A stretch of DNA of 64,000 bases. Origin: Bacteroidia bacterium (GTDB taxonomy: Bacteria; Bacteroidota; Bacteroidia; J057; JADKCL01). The notes under the pieces are model-generated. The model worked only from the letters and a program-made list of their open reading frames with translations, did not search any database and was not told where the DNA came from. This document shows positions 50,563-59,908 of this stretch, in pieces. Every line of letters begins with the position of its first letter. The stretch's first letter is position 1. The stretch covers positions 682,001 to 746,000 of the forward strand of contig JACJYV010000002.1 in assembly GCA_020635905.1 (NCBI GenBank), read 5' to 3'. The position numbers and the translations under genes were made by a program.

Positions 50563-52365
50563 ATGGCACATCAATACGTTGATCTGGACACCCTGAAATT
50601 CATCCTCTATCAGGTACATGATTTGAACAGCACCCTGGAGGCAAGTTACTTTGCCGACCACGACCTTGAATCAGTGGAATTATTTCTGAATTCCATCAAA
50701 GATCTGTCCGACCAGGACCTGTACCCCAGTTTCAGGGAAATGGATGAAAAGCCAGCCATTTTCAAAGACCAAACCATTGAGGTTCACCCCAGCGTGGGCA
50801 CCATGATGAAAAAAGGGGGCGAAATGGGATTGATTTCGGCCATGTTTCCCTATGAATCAGACGGATTTCAATTGCCGGCCAGTGTGCACACTGCGGCCCA
50901 TTACATCATGGAAGCGGCCAATAACAACCTGCCTGGCTACATTGGCCTGACCCAGGGCGTGGCCGAAATTCTGGTTCATTTTGGCAATCAGGCCCTCAAT
51001 GAAATCTACGTGCCTAAAATGGCCGCAGGTGAATGGGGCGGCACCATGTGCCTGACCGAGCCCCAGGCGGGCAGTTCCCTGGCCGACATCACCACCTCGG
51101 CGCGTCCCACGCCCGAAGGGCACTACCAGATCAAAGGCCAGAAGATCTTCATTTCAGGTGGAGACCATGCCTATGCCAGCAATTTTGTGCACCTCGTGCT
51201 GGCAAAAATCGAAGGTGGGCCCGCAGGTACCAAGGGCATTTCTCTCTTTGTGGTGCCCAAATTCAGACCCGAATCCGACGGACAGCTCACCCCCAACGAT
51301 GTGATCACCACGGGCGATTTTCAAAAACTGGGTCAGAAAGGGTTTTGCACCACCCACCTGATCTTTGGCGAAAACGACAACTGCCGCGGCTGGCTGGTGG
51401 GCGAACCCCACCAGGGGCTCAAATACATGTTTCGCATGATGAACGGCGCCCGCATTGCGGTCGGACGAGGCGGGGCGGCTATTTCCATGGCCGCATACCA
51501 GGCTTCGCTGGCCTATGCCCGGGAGCGGGCCCAGGGCCGCCCGGTCGCTCAACCCGAGCAAAAAGAGCCCGTTTTGATCATTCATCACCCGGACGTGCGC
51601 CGCATGTTATTGCTGCAAAAAGCCGTGTCTGAAGGATCCTTGGGTCTGGTGCTGCTGGCGGCCCGCTACGCGGATCTGGCTGCCACCCACGAAAGTGAAG
51701 CAGAAAGGGCAAGGTACCAGCTTCTGCTGGAATTGCTGACGCCCATGGTCAAGACTTATCCCGCCGACATGGGCCTGGTTTCCGTTTCTAACGGGTTGCA
51801 GGTTTTGGGCGGATTTGGATTTTGCTCAGAATATATTTTGCAGCAATATTTCCGCGACATCCGCATTTATTCGATCTATGAAGGCACCACGGGCATCCAG
51901 TCGCTCGACCTGCTGGGCAGAAAACTGACCATGAAAGGCGGCCAAGGCCTGCAACTGCTGGCTCAGGAAATCGGGGCCACCCTCAAAGCGGCTTCCCAAC
52001 ACGACGAATTGCGTCCCTATGCCGAGATTCTGGGCAGCAAACTACCTCTGACCACCCAGGTGGTGACTTTCCTCATGGGCTTTGCCATGAAAGGCGAAAA
52101 CGAGCGCTTCGTGGCCGATGCCACCCTCTTCATGGAGTTTCTAAGTACCCAGGTGGTGGCCTGGATCTGGCTCAATATGGCTCTGCACGCCAAAAACGAC
52201 CTGGTTTCAGGGAACGGAAAATACACCCGCGAATTTTACGAGGCCAAGATCCACACCATGAAATTTTACTTCAAGTACGAATTACCCAAGATCAACGGCC
52301 TGGCCGAAGCCATTCTGAACAAAGAAGTTCTGACTCTGGATGGCGGAATGGAAATTTTTGCCTAA
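50563..52365 (+). CDS. Acyl-CoA dehydrogenase (large, DmdC-like class)
   Basis: FAD-dependent alpha,beta-dehydrogenation of acyl-CoA thioesters, cytosolic. 600 residues, longer than the 380-residue core, matching the class with an N-terminal extension and a C-terminal helical domain. Motifs: MCLTEPQAGSSLADITTSA (FAD region), KGISLFVVPKF, MFRMMNGARIAVGRGGAA, and IYEGTTGIQSLDLLGRKL, where the Glu is in the position of the catalytic base of this class. The end domain (LWLNMALHAK-type helix) resembles Acyl-CoA_dh_C. Start is ATG. The gene follows the kinase by about 57 bases and ends at a bidirectional terminator. Substrate chain type cannot be told. Confidence 0.92.
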   Translation: MAHQYVDLDTLKFILYQVHDLNSTLEASYFADHDLESVELFLNSIKDLSDQDLYPSFREMDEKPAIFKDQTIEVHPSVGTMMKKGGEMGLISAMFPYESDGFQLPASVHTAAHYIMEAANNNLPGYIGLTQGVAEILVHFGNQALNEIYVPKMAAGEWGGTMCLTEPQAGSSLADITTSARPTPEGHYQIKGQKIFISGGDHAYASNFVHLVLAKIEGGPAGTKGISLFVVPKFRPESDGQLTPNDVITTGDFQKLGQKGFCTTHLIFGENDNCRGWLVGEPHQGLKYMFRMMNGARIAVGRGGAAISMAAYQASLAYARERAQGRPVAQPEQKEPVLIIHHPDVRRMLLLQKAVSEGSLGLVLLAARYADLAATHESEAERARYQLLLELLTPMVKTYPADMGLVSVSNGLQVLGGFGFCSEYILQQYFRDIRIYSIYEGTTGIQSLDLLGRKLTMKGGQGLQLLAQEIGATLKAASQHDELRPYAEILGSKLPLTTQVVTFLMGFAMKGENERFVADATLFMEFLSTQVVAWIWLNMALHAKNDLVSGNGKYTREFYEAKIHTMKFYFKYELPKINGLAEAILNKEVLTLDGGMEIFA

Positions 52366-52404
52366 AAAAATCCCCGCGGGGATTTTCATTCCGCGGGGAT
52401 TTTT
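52366..52404. terminator. Bidirectional intrinsic terminator
   Basis: Perfect 14-base arms AAAAATCCCCGCGG (52366-52379) and CCGCGGGGATTTTT (52391-52404) around an 11-base loop, placed directly after the acyl-CoA dehydrogenase stop and before the convergent unknown gene. A-run on one side and T-run on the other. Confidence 0.9.
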
Positions 52405-52422
52405 CAGCGTTGGGTTCATGGG

Positions 52423-53187
52423 TCAGTTGGAAACCCCGTAATTCACGATGCCGAGCAGCACTCTTTCCCGGCCTTCCATTTTGTAGGCAGCGAGGCTGAT
52501 ATTTTCAGCCTTGGCAACAGGGGTTATGCGAAATTCATTCCAGGCTTTCAGCTTTTCCACTTCCAGGTTTTTGCCTTCCAGAAAAATTTCAGGCTCGGCT
52601 TCGCATTGCATGAAGTAATGGGCCTGAATCTCCTGAGATTCGCCCCTTTTCAGCACATCCACCATGGGAAAGGGCATAAAAATGGAAAAATCCGGGTTTG
52701 TTTCAGGCAGGCGTCCTTTGAGGGAATAATTGTCGGGGTGGGTGATTTTTTCCTTCCAGGATCCGTTGGGATAAATGGCCTGAAAGTCAAGATCTGCGGT
52801 ATTGGGTTCCAGGGTCGAAAAGGGGAGGTCCCCGACCTCGTAGATCACTCCCTTTACTTCGTACACCACGGTGACTTTGCCCGTCGTTTTGACGGGCTGC
52901 AGATTGAATCCGCCTCCGTTGAGGTCTTCGACCAGGCAGTCGTCAGAGGCCAGTCTGACTATTCCTTCGCTGACACAGGGATTGAGGCGGTCCTGCACCC
53001 GGATAATCAGGCGGTTTTTAATGTCGTGGTACAAGACAATTACCCCGCGGGCCTGTCCCACCACGAGATCGCCGCGGCCATCGGCGGTCGTGATATTTTC
53101 GGGGGCAGGAACTGCCTGGGCCAGGATACGGGCGGTTGGGGTCAGGAGGCAGGCAAGGGCAAGGAGGAATGGGGCATACGTTTTCAT
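52423..53187 (-). CDS. Exported protein of unknown function
   Basis: 254 residues from ATG, signal peptide MKTYAPFLLALACLLTPTARILAQ. The mature domain is beta-rich, with NRLIIRVQDRLNPCVSEGIVRLASDDCLVEDLNGGGF, FDLQPVKTTGKVTVVYEVKG and an end segment KAENISLAAYKMEGRERVLLGIVNYG; pairs of cysteines are visible. It resembles the repeated Ig-like parts of gliding/T9SS-related GldM-type proteins only faintly. No function assigned. Precedes a T9SS protein on the same strand after a 67-base spacer. Confidence 0.6.
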   Translation of the reverse strand: MKTYAPFLLALACLLTPTARILAQAVPAPENITTADGRGDLVVGQARGVIVLYHDIKNRLIIRVQDRLNPCVSEGIVRLASDDCLVEDLNGGGFNLQPVKTTGKVTVVYEVKGVIYEVGDLPFSTLEPNTADLDFQAIYPNGSWKEKITHPDNYSLKGRLPETNPDFSIFMPFPMVDVLKRGESQEIQAHYFMQCEAEPEIFLEGKNLEVEKLKAWNEFRITPVAKAENISLAAYKMEGRERVLLGIVNYGVSN

Positions 53188-53254
53188 AAGGCAATGTTTT
53201 GATTTGGGTTTTGCCTTATAACGGGGGTTTGGGGGAAGGTTACAGGTTGGGATT

Positions 53255-55246
53255 TTATTTTATGATAATCAGCTTCCCTGAATAGGTTCTCTCATTGAAA
53301 TTGATTCGATAAAAATAGATCCCTTCAGACCAATTTCCGATTTGTATTTCTGTCTCCCCATTTCCAATTTTTTCATCTTTGAAAATCAACTTTCCATGTG
53401 GTTCAAAAATTTCAAGATTTGCATTATTAGTTGTTTGATTCGAAAAAATCAAAAATTGAGAAGCAGGTTGCGGAAAGAATTGAAATTGTGACTGAGTCTC
53501 CTCTACCCCCAAAATGCCTGATACAATACCCTCACATTCATTTTGCTCACAAACAAATCCATCTCCCAGGGTCAGGCAGACATAAAAATAGCCTGCAGTT
53601 GCATATTGATGAACTGGATTTATGACAGATGAGGTGTCCCCATCTCCAAAGTTCCATAGATAGGGCCAATTTCCAGCCCCTGGAGAGGCAAAAAACTCCA
53701 CCAAATTTCCAGGTAGCACATTATAAGTAAATGACGGAACTGGTGGAGCATCAATCACATTAAAAATCACGGAATCCGCAAAAGAGCAACCACTATTACT
53801 GGCAAGCAATAAAACTTTATGAATACCAGCCTGACTAAAGGAATAGTTAAAACTCGCTAAATTACCCTCTATAGAATCATCAATATACCATTCATAATTT
53901 AAACTACTGTAATTTGTCCCTTTAAGTGGGAAAACTTCGCCAACACACCTATTTAGGGGGCTGGTTAAGATTTGAAAAGGAAAGTTACAGCTTTGAAAAT
54001 CCTTACAAATTGAATCTGTACCGCAATAATTCGAAACTGTAAGACAAACCTTATATTCGCCCGGAAGGCTGAAACCATGCAGGACAGATTTCATATTGCT
54101 TTGGGGTTGAGTATTGTCCCCAAAATCCCACAAACCATTTAGCAGCAGCCCCAAACTTGTACTTTGAAAGATAAAAGAAACTCCATATTTCGTGATTGAG
54201 AAATCTGCAACAGGAGGTGTACAAGCGATTGTAACCAAAATGCAAACTGAATCAATTCCACAAGCATCAATAACCTTAAGACAGACCTGATAAATTCCAC
54301 TTGAATCATAAACGTGAACTGGGTTTTGCACGGTGTCCGTTTTACCATCCCCAAAATCCCACAAATAGGTTGTACCTGGAATTCCAGGTCCGTAAAAAAC
54401 AAGGCTATCATAAAAAGCAGTATAACTTATATCTGCAAGTGTTGTACAGGGGTTATTCTGGCCTTTAATCCCTCCAAATTTCAAGAAAACCCCAGAATCA
54501 TATACATAATCAGAAACGTCTGCCACCACAATCTGAATATGATAGGATTGGTTTGGTGTTACTGGATAAACTGAGGTGATGGGCAAAGTAAATCCATCGT
54601 ATTCAAGGCTTACACCATTACAATTTCCCTTAAAATATGAACAATTGACACAGGCATTGGGAGGGCCCTGGCAGTTTCCTGTTCCTTCATTGATACTGTT
54701 GATACTTACTGGAATATTAGTACCCGGAATCAGAGGAATATTCTGGGTTCCTGAAATTCCGGGTCCACTTATGAAGATTCCCATGTGATCGTTATAATTT
54801 GTATTTACGAACTCATTATACTCCTCTGAACCAAACACATACGTAAAACTCACAAAAGAATCAGAGGGGGTAATATCAAAATCAATAGAGCAAGCATCAT
54901 GGACCGGAAAAGGAGTCAGGCTAGCGATATTAAAATTGTTGCCACCTGAATTAGAGGTTGAGGCGTTTGTCGCCCAATTCGGACCAGGGATCAAAAACAC
55001 AGACCCGGAAGTCAAAACCAATCCTGAATCAATGCCTAAACCTGCACCATTATCAACAAACCTGGCGGAAGCACCCGGTAGGCAATTACTCGTTATATTA
55101 CTGGGATTCAACCCGGGATCCAGCAGTTTTTGGACCAGTATTTGAGTTTGCGCTGTTGTATCAATCAGGATTTGAGCCTGGGATGGATAGAAAACAAATG
55201 TAAAAATGGCCAAACAGAGCCACTTTCGGGGAAAAACAGAGTTCAT
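53255..55246 (-). CDS. Choice-of-anchor L / PKD repeat protein with T9SS sorting domain
   Basis: 663 residues from ATG with signal peptide (about 1-24). Residues about 40-265 are a choice-of-anchor L domain (SGLVLTSGSVFLIPGPN; FSYVFGSEEYNEFVNT-type). PKD-type domains follow (YLWDFGDGKTDTVQNPVHVY; GLWDFGDNTQPQSNM; YLWNFGDGDTSSVINPVHQY, each with the W-D-F-G-D-G signature). The final 75 residues are a T9SS sorting domain ending YSGKLIIIK. The base composition is clearly more AT-rich than neighbours. Expected to be an outer-surface adhesin-like or matrix protein; ligand unknown. Confidence 0.9.
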   Translation of the reverse strand: MNSVFPRKWLCLAIFTFVFYPSQAQILIDTTAQTQILVQKLLDPGLNPSNITSNCLPGASARFVDNGAGLGIDSGLVLTSGSVFLIPGPNWATNASTSNSGGNNFNIASLTPFPVHDACSIDFDITPSDSFVSFTYVFGSEEYNEFVNTNYNDHMGIFISGPGISGTQNIPLIPGTNIPVSINSINEGTGNCQGPPNACVNCSYFKGNCNGVSLEYDGFTLPITSVYPVTPNQSYHIQIVVADVSDYVYDSGVFLKFGGIKGQNNPCTTLADISYTAFYDSLVFYGPGIPGTTYLWDFGDGKTDTVQNPVHVYDSSGIYQVCLKVIDACGIDSVCILVTIACTPPVADFSITKYGVSFIFQSTSLGLLLNGLWDFGDNTQPQSNMKSVLHGFSLPGEYKVCLTVSNYCGTDSICKDFQSCNFPFQILTSPLNRCVGEVFPLKGTNYSSLNYEWYIDDSIEGNLASFNYSFSQAGIHKVLLLASNSGCSFADSVIFNVIDAPPVPSFTYNVLPGNLVEFFASPGAGNWPYLWNFGDGDTSSVINPVHQYATAGYFYVCLTLGDGFVCEQNECEGIVSGILGVEETQSQFQFFPQPASQFLIFSNQTTNNANLEIFEPHGKLIFKDEKIGNGETEIQIGNWSEGIYFYRINFNERTYSGKLIIIK

Positions 55247-55377
55247 GACAAATAATTAATTTACCATAAACATAGGTAATTTAATTGAATACCTAAACCA
55301 CAAGTTTAAGTTTAGAATTGCTTTGGGCGATTATTGAATAATTCTCAATTGTAATTACTCCAAATCAACAATCATAC

Positions 55378-57069
55378 CTATTTCACCCGGATCACTTTCT
55401 GCTCAAATACCTTCTCACCCGCATGACAGCGCAGCAAATAGCTTCCCGCAGCCAGCTTCAGGGAGCGGGTGTTGAAACTGAGTTCCAGAGGTCCCGGCTT
55501 TTGCCATTGGTCGTGCAATTTCCAGGTTTGGGCGCCATTGAGGCTGACCAGCTCGATCCTAACCTGGCCGGCCTGATGTAGTTGAAAGCGCAGATTCAGT
55601 TCGTTTTCAAAGGGATTGGGGAAGGTTTCCAGGGCAGAGATCACGGGATTGATATCTGAGGTATTGGAAGTAAGGGTGCCAAATTTGTGAATGGTAAAAT
55701 CGTCGCCAATCTCGCCCGAGGCTTTGAGGTAGCGTCCGCGCAGGGTATCGTGGTCGGCATCAATGATGAAAGAACCCACGCAGGTATCGCAGCCGTCCCC
55801 ATAATAATGGCAGGGATAATTGAGCCCGGGACTGGTGGTGGTGCTGGCCGAATTTCCAACCACCACGAAGACCGTTCCCTCAGCGCCATTGACCTGGTTG
55901 AGATCCTTTACGTAAGCTTCGCCCAGGCTGTCAGTGCCGCTGCTGCCATCCACGAGCATGGTGGCTGGGTTCCAGGTATTGGCATCGTCGGCGTGGTCTT
56001 TGATGAGGTAGGAGCGCTCAAATACATGGCTGTGACCGCAAACCACCAGGTCCACGTTGTACTGATAAAGAATGGGGATGATATTTTCGCGCATGGCCTT
56101 CATATACACTTCGTAAAAGGTCCCCGTTTCGTGAGAACCGTCCGTAAAGGGAGGCTGGTGAAAATAGACCACGGTCCAGCGTTTGGTATTCTGGGAAAGA
56201 TCCTGGTGGAGCCAGTCTGTAAAGGGAGACGAGGTAAAATTGCTGGCGAAGGGATTCACGAGGGGATAGACCCCAATCCAGTCGTTGGTGGAACCTACCA
56301 CACAGCCGATTTCTGAATTGGCGGCCACAAAGTGTACGTTGCCGAGGTCAAAGGAATAATACGCTTCAGTGCCCGAGGGAACGCCTCCACATTCGCCCTG
56401 GGTGGGCACATCCACGATGTCGTAATACGGGCCAGAGTGCTGCAAGGGACTGATGTTGCTGAGCGGAGGGGCAATGGTGGTATAATCGTGATTGCCTGGC
56501 ACAGGATAAAGGGGCAGCCACTGGAAAATGGAGGGATAAATATCGAATACCTTGGTTTGGAATTCGCTGTCTGTGCCGCTGTCGTAGGCGTTGTCGCCCA
56601 TCCAGAGCCAGAGATCCGTTTGGGTGTATTCGGGGTGGTTGATGAAGGCGTCACGCACATTCTCCTGGTGGGTATTGGCTTTGCCAAAGTCGCCAATGGC
56701 CCATATTTTGACCGGTCCGTCGCTGCCTGTGGGGGGGAAAGTCTTGAAATGGTGGTCGCTGGTGGCGCCGCCCAATACGGCTGAAGTGCTGCCAAATGAA
56801 TAGAAATACTTGGTGTCGGGGGACAGGCCGGTAATTTCCACGAAGTGGTCGGTCACAGCCGTGGCATCGTCGACCTGGGTGGTGAGGGTGGAAGGGGAAG
56901 ATCCGTAGGATACCCGGCTGTCGGTAGCCACATCTGTGCGCCAGGCCACCACCATGCTGGTGGGGGTGGGTTTTTGCAGGTAGGGACCGCGGGTCACATT
57001 GACCTGGGCAGCCGCAGGCTGCAGGATGGCAAGACAGCAAAGAAAGAAGGCAAATGAAATTTTATACAT
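55378..57069 (-). CDS. Exported purple-acid-phosphatase-like metallophosphoesterase with T9SS tail
   Basis: 563 residues from ATG, signal peptide 1-21. N-terminal FnIII-like purple-acid-phosphatase domain (VTRGPYLQKPTPTSMVVAWR), then a metallophosphoesterase domain with all the usual metal ligands: WAIGDFGKAN, WMGDNAYDSG, PVPGNHDYTT, FHQPPF and CGHSHVFERS. The last 75 residues are a type A T9SS sorting domain (LETFPNPFENELNLRFQLHQ; SYLLRCHAGEKVFEQKVIRV). Likely releases phosphate from extracellular organic phosphates at or beyond the cell surface. Substrate not known. Confidence 0.92.
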   Translation of the reverse strand: MYKISFAFFLCCLAILQPAAAQVNVTRGPYLQKPTPTSMVVAWRTDVATDSRVSYGSSPSTLTTQVDDATAVTDHFVEITGLSPDTKYFYSFGSTSAVLGGATSDHHFKTFPPTGSDGPVKIWAIGDFGKANTHQENVRDAFINHPEYTQTDLWLWMGDNAYDSGTDSEFQTKVFDIYPSIFQWLPLYPVPGNHDYTTIAPPLSNISPLQHSGPYYDIVDVPTQGECGGVPSGTEAYYSFDLGNVHFVAANSEIGCVVGSTNDWIGVYPLVNPFASNFTSSPFTDWLHQDLSQNTKRWTVVYFHQPPFTDGSHETGTFYEVYMKAMRENIIPILYQYNVDLVVCGHSHVFERSYLIKDHADDANTWNPATMLVDGSSGTDSLGEAYVKDLNQVNGAEGTVFVVVGNSASTTTSPGLNYPCHYYGDGCDTCVGSFIIDADHDTLRGRYLKASGEIGDDFTIHKFGTLTSNTSDINPVISALETFPNPFENELNLRFQLHQAGQVRIELVSLNGAQTWKLHDQWQKPGPLELSFNTRSLKLAAGSYLLRCHAGEKVFEQKVIRVK

Positions 57070-57187
57070 AATTTTTTCCCTCAGTTAAGGTTTTTCCCCG
57101 GACTAATTTACTGCGATTGATTTGTTTATGCAATGACAGGGTGCAGGTGTTCAGGATTTGGAGGATTGCCGGCCTTTGGGGGAATAA

Positions 57188-57922
57188 TCAGGGCATGCGG
57201 GCGACCAGAAATTCGGGCAGAAGTTTGAGAATCTGGTAAATGATTTTCCATTTCCAGCCAGGCACTATGGCGAAACCCTTTCCTGCTCTCACGATGTGTC
57301 TGGCCACAAATTCGGGTTCCATCATGAGGGATTCGTTGAGTTGCAGGCCTGCATTGATTTTGGTGCGGATGTATCCGCTGATGATCACATTGACCGTCAC
57401 CTGACGGGGGGCCAGGTGCTGGCGCAAGCCAGCCAGGTAGGTGGTGAAGGCAGCCTTGGTGCTGCCATACATGAAATTGCTGCGGCGTCCCCGGACGCCT
57501 GAGAGGGATGAAATCCCGACGATCCGTTTCAGGTTTTTGTTCTCTGGATCATTGGCCAGCAAATTCAGAACAGAAACGGCTCCCGCATAATTTACCTGCA
57601 TCATTTGCAGGCCGTCGTGAAAATGGTCGAAGACCTCTTCATTGGTGCGGAGAAAGCCTGCGGCATAGACTACAATGGTTGGCTTTTGGGGAAGATTCTG
57701 GTAAAACGAATTATGAGAATCAAAGTCAGCCGCGTCGAAAAAGTGAATGGTAAAATTCTCTTCATGTATTTGATTTTCAATTGAGAAAGACTTCAGAGAT
57801 GAAGTATCACGCGAAGCAGCCATGACCCGAAATCCCTCCTTCAGATACAGCAAAATAGCCTGTTTGGCCACGTCAGAATTGGCGCCAAGCAGGAGAACGG
57901 TTTTTTGCCGGGTTTGGGTCAT
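57188..57922 (-). CDS. Short-chain dehydrogenase/reductase
   Basis: 244 residues from ATG. Rossmann fold with the start TVLLLGANSDVAKQAILLYLKEGFRVMAASR (G-x-x-x-x-x-G type loop), VYAAGFLRTNEE, catalytic Ser in RIVGISSLSGVRG and Tyr-x-x-x-Lys in SNFMYGSTKAAFT. The C-terminal helix ends KLLPEFLVARM. Similar to the decaprenylphosphoribose-epimerase-like SDRs (DprE2-type) in length and motifs; substrate not decided. It is divergent from the hipBA promoter region and reads alone. Confidence 0.85.
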   Translation of the reverse strand: MTQTRQKTVLLLGANSDVAKQAILLYLKEGFRVMAASRDTSSLKSFSIENQIHEENFTIHFFDAADFDSHNSFYQNLPQKPTIVVYAAGFLRTNEEVFDHFHDGLQMMQVNYAGAVSVLNLLANDPENKNLKRIVGISSLSGVRGRRSNFMYGSTKAAFTTYLAGLRQHLAPRQVTVNVIISGYIRTKINAGLQLNESLMMEPEFVARHIVRAGKGFAIVPGWKWKIIYQILKLLPEFLVARMP

Positions 57923-58069
57923 AAAAACGAACTGATTCTACAGAACAGGCAAAGGTATTCAGGGGAAGGTTTTCAATCAAATTTCAGGGGAGATTCTTCG
58001 GAAAAGGGGAGAATCTGGGAAATCTTTCTATCAGGGCAGAAGTAAGTAAAGAAAATTACGTGTCGGAAA

Positions 58070-58109
58070 TTTTCAACATTGATACCTAAAAATGGATATA
58101 ATGTTGGAA
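58070..58109. promoter_or_regulatory. Inverted-repeat operator upstream of hipB
   Basis: TTTTCAACATT at 58070-58080 and AATGTTGGAAAA around 58100-58111 are inverted copies sharing the CAACATT / AATGTTG core. The right half overlaps the proposed -33 box, so binding there would block transcription. The same core forms a perfect palindrome downstream of hipA (59754-59771). Confidence 0.65.
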
Positions 58110-58134
58110 AAACACGACAAAAATAATATATTTG
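58103..58134 (+). promoter_or_regulatory. hipBA promoter
   Basis: -33 GTTGG (58103-58107) and -7 TATATTTG (58127-58134), a full TAnnTTTG match, with about 20 bases between TTG and TA. Transcription would start a few bases before the hipB ATG at 58150, giving a very short leader. The operator half-site covers the -33 element. Confidence 0.6.
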
Positions 58135-58149
58135 GAAAAGTCAAAAGAG

Positions 58150-58482
58150 ATGGATTGGTACAGCATGAGCGACCCGGCCATTGTGCGGGAACTGGGGCAC
58201 AGAATTCGCCAATTGCGCTTAAACAGGAATCTCACCCAGGCCACCGTGGCCCAAAAAGCTGGAATTAACCGCGGCACCCTGAGCGCCCTCGAAAACGAGG
58301 GCTCCTGCACCCTGCTGACCCTCATTCAGGTATTGAGAAGCCTGGAAGAACTCGAAAATCTGGATTTCCTGCTTCCCGACGAAGGTCCAAGCCCCTTACA
58401 ACTTTCCAGACTGGAGCAAAAAAAACGTCAGCGGGCATCTGCTGAAAAGGATAGTCCTGAACAAAGCCAAAGTGAATGGTAG
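58150..58482 (+). CDS. HipB-like antitoxin, XRE-family helix-turn-helix
   Basis: 110 residues from the ATG at 58150; a TTG 18 bases upstream is the other possible start. XRE helix-turn-helix near residues 8-72: IRQLRLNRNLTQATVAQKAGINRGTLSALENEGSCTLLTLI, split here as RQLRLNRNLTQATVAQKAG and INRGTLSALENEG. The charged tail (LSRLEQKKRQRASAEKDS) may contact the toxin. It should bind the CAACATT palindromes on both sides of the operon and repress it. Its stop lies seven bases inside the hipA start, showing coupled translation. Confidence 0.88.
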   Translation: MDWYSMSDPAIVRELGHRIRQLRLNRNLTQATVAQKAGINRGTLSALENEGSCTLLTLIQVLRSLEELENLDFLLPDEGPSPLQLSRLEQKKRQRASAEKDSPEQSQSEW

Positions 58483-59744
58483 CGGATATTTTTATCTGGG
58501 GGCAAAAGGTCGGGGCCGTGGCCTGGAACGAGCTGCGTGGCTTCGCCCGGATTGAATTCAATCCGGGTTTTGAGGGATCAGGCCTGAATCTGGCTCCATT
58601 GCAGATGCCACTTTCCGCAATTCAGCAGGGAAAGCGCCTTTATTCTTTCCCCCATCTACCCAAAGCCACCTTTCGGGGCCTGCCAGGCCTGCTGGCCGAC
58701 AGCCTCCCTGACGACTTTGGCAACCAGGTCATTGACGCCTGGCTGGCCAGCCAGGGCCGTTCCAAGGCTTCCTTCAACCCCGTCAACCGCCTTTGTTACA
58801 TCGCTGACCGGGGCATGGGGGCCCTTGAATTTCGCCCCGCCCAATCACCTGCATTCTCTCATTCCACCCCGGTTGAAATCAATCAACTGGTCGACCTGGC
58901 AGCCGAAATTCTGGAAGAAAAACGGCAATTCCGTACCCAATTGGGCGATGATGATACCCAGGCCTTGCAAGACATCCTCAAGGTCAGCTCCTCCGCAGGA
59001 GGAGCGCGGGCAAAGGCCATTTTGGCCATTCACCCCCAATCGGGCGAGGTCCGTTCGGGGCAGATCGATGCGCCTCCCGGATTTGAGCACTGGCTGCTCA
59101 AATTTGATGGAGTTGAGGGCAGCATGCCCAACCAGTATGGCAGAATCGAATTTGCCTATCACCTCATGGCCCGTGCGTGTGGGATCGAAATGGCAGACTG
59201 CGAACTGCTGGAGGAAGGCGGGCGGGCTCATTTTATGACCCGGCGTTTTGACCGGCCCGGACAGGGCCGCAAACTGCACCTGCAAACCCTCTGTGCTATT
59301 GGCCACCTGGATTATTACCTTCCGTCATCCTACGAACAAGCCTTTCAGGTAGCGCGGGGAATGCTATTACCTGCGCTGGATGCAGAAGAGCTTTTTCGAA
59401 GAATGGCTTTCAATGTCATGGCCCGCAACCTGGACGACCACACCAAAAACATTTCCTTTTTCATGGACGAAAAAGGCGTCTGGAGGCTTGCGCCTGCTTA
59501 CGATCTGGTCTTTGCCTACGGACCCGAATTTACCCGCCACAAAATGTCTGTGAATGGAAAATACAAGGACATTCAAAAGGAGGATTTACTGGCCGTGGGC
59601 AAAGAAATGAATATCAAAGGCCGCAAGCGAATTCTGGAAGAAGTCGCAGACGGGATTCGGGATTGGGAAAGCGTTGCCGTGGAGGCAGGGCTCAGTCAGG
59701 AACTAACACAAAATATCGGGAAAAGCCATCAGGCTTTTTGGTGA
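58476..59744 (+). CDS. HipA-like serine/threonine kinase toxin
   Basis: 422 residues from ATG, close to the full-length HipA size. It has the N-subdomain (PLQMPLSAIQQGKRLYSFPHL, with FRGLPGLLADSLPDDFGNQV), the Gly-rich nucleotide loop SSSAGGARAKAI (171-182), the phosphate-anchoring WLLKFD, MTRRFDR, the catalytic loop NLDDHTKN (318-325, base Asp320) and the metal site LAPAYDL (338-344, Asp343). All catalytic residues are present, so it should be active. In characterised systems HipA phosphorylates glutamyl-tRNA synthetase or related targets and causes growth arrest. Paired with the HipB-like gene by a seven-base overlap. Confidence 0.93.
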   Translation: MVADIFIWGQKVGAVAWNELRGFARIEFNPGFEGSGLNLAPLQMPLSAIQQGKRLYSFPHLPKATFRGLPGLLADSLPDDFGNQVIDAWLASQGRSKASFNPVNRLCYIADRGMGALEFRPAQSPAFSHSTPVEINQLVDLAAEILEEKRQFRTQLGDDDTQALQDILKVSSSAGGARAKAILAIHPQSGEVRSGQIDAPPGFEHWLLKFDGVEGSMPNQYGRIEFAYHLMARACGIEMADCELLEEGGRAHFMTRRFDRPGQGRKLHLQTLCAIGHLDYYLPSSYEQAFQVARGMLLPALDAEELFRRMAFNVMARNLDDHTKNISFFMDEKGVWRLAPAYDLVFAYGPEFTRHKMSVNGKYKDIQKEDLLAVGKEMNIKGRKRILEEVADGIRDWESVAVEAGLSQELTQNIGKSHQAFW

Positions 59745-59753
59745 AATCAAACG

Positions 59754-59771
59754 TGTTGGAAATTTCCAACA
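59754..59771. promoter_or_regulatory. Perfect palindromic operator-like site downstream of hipA
   Basis: TGTTGGAAATTTCCAACA is an 18-base perfect palindrome, starting 9 bases after the hipA stop codon. Its CCAACA/TGTTGG arms match the operator upstream of hipB, and a further TTCAACA half-site occurs near 59807. It probably also binds the HipB-like repressor. Confidence 0.65.
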
Positions 59772-59908
59772 TTAAAGCCAGAATTTCCTATTAATGATGG
59801 TATTTTTCAACACGCATACAACGGATAAAGGGGCCCACCAGAATTCCACAACCATTCCTTTTGGACAATTCAGCAAATTCCCTTAACTAACATAAAAATC
59901 ATTTCAAA

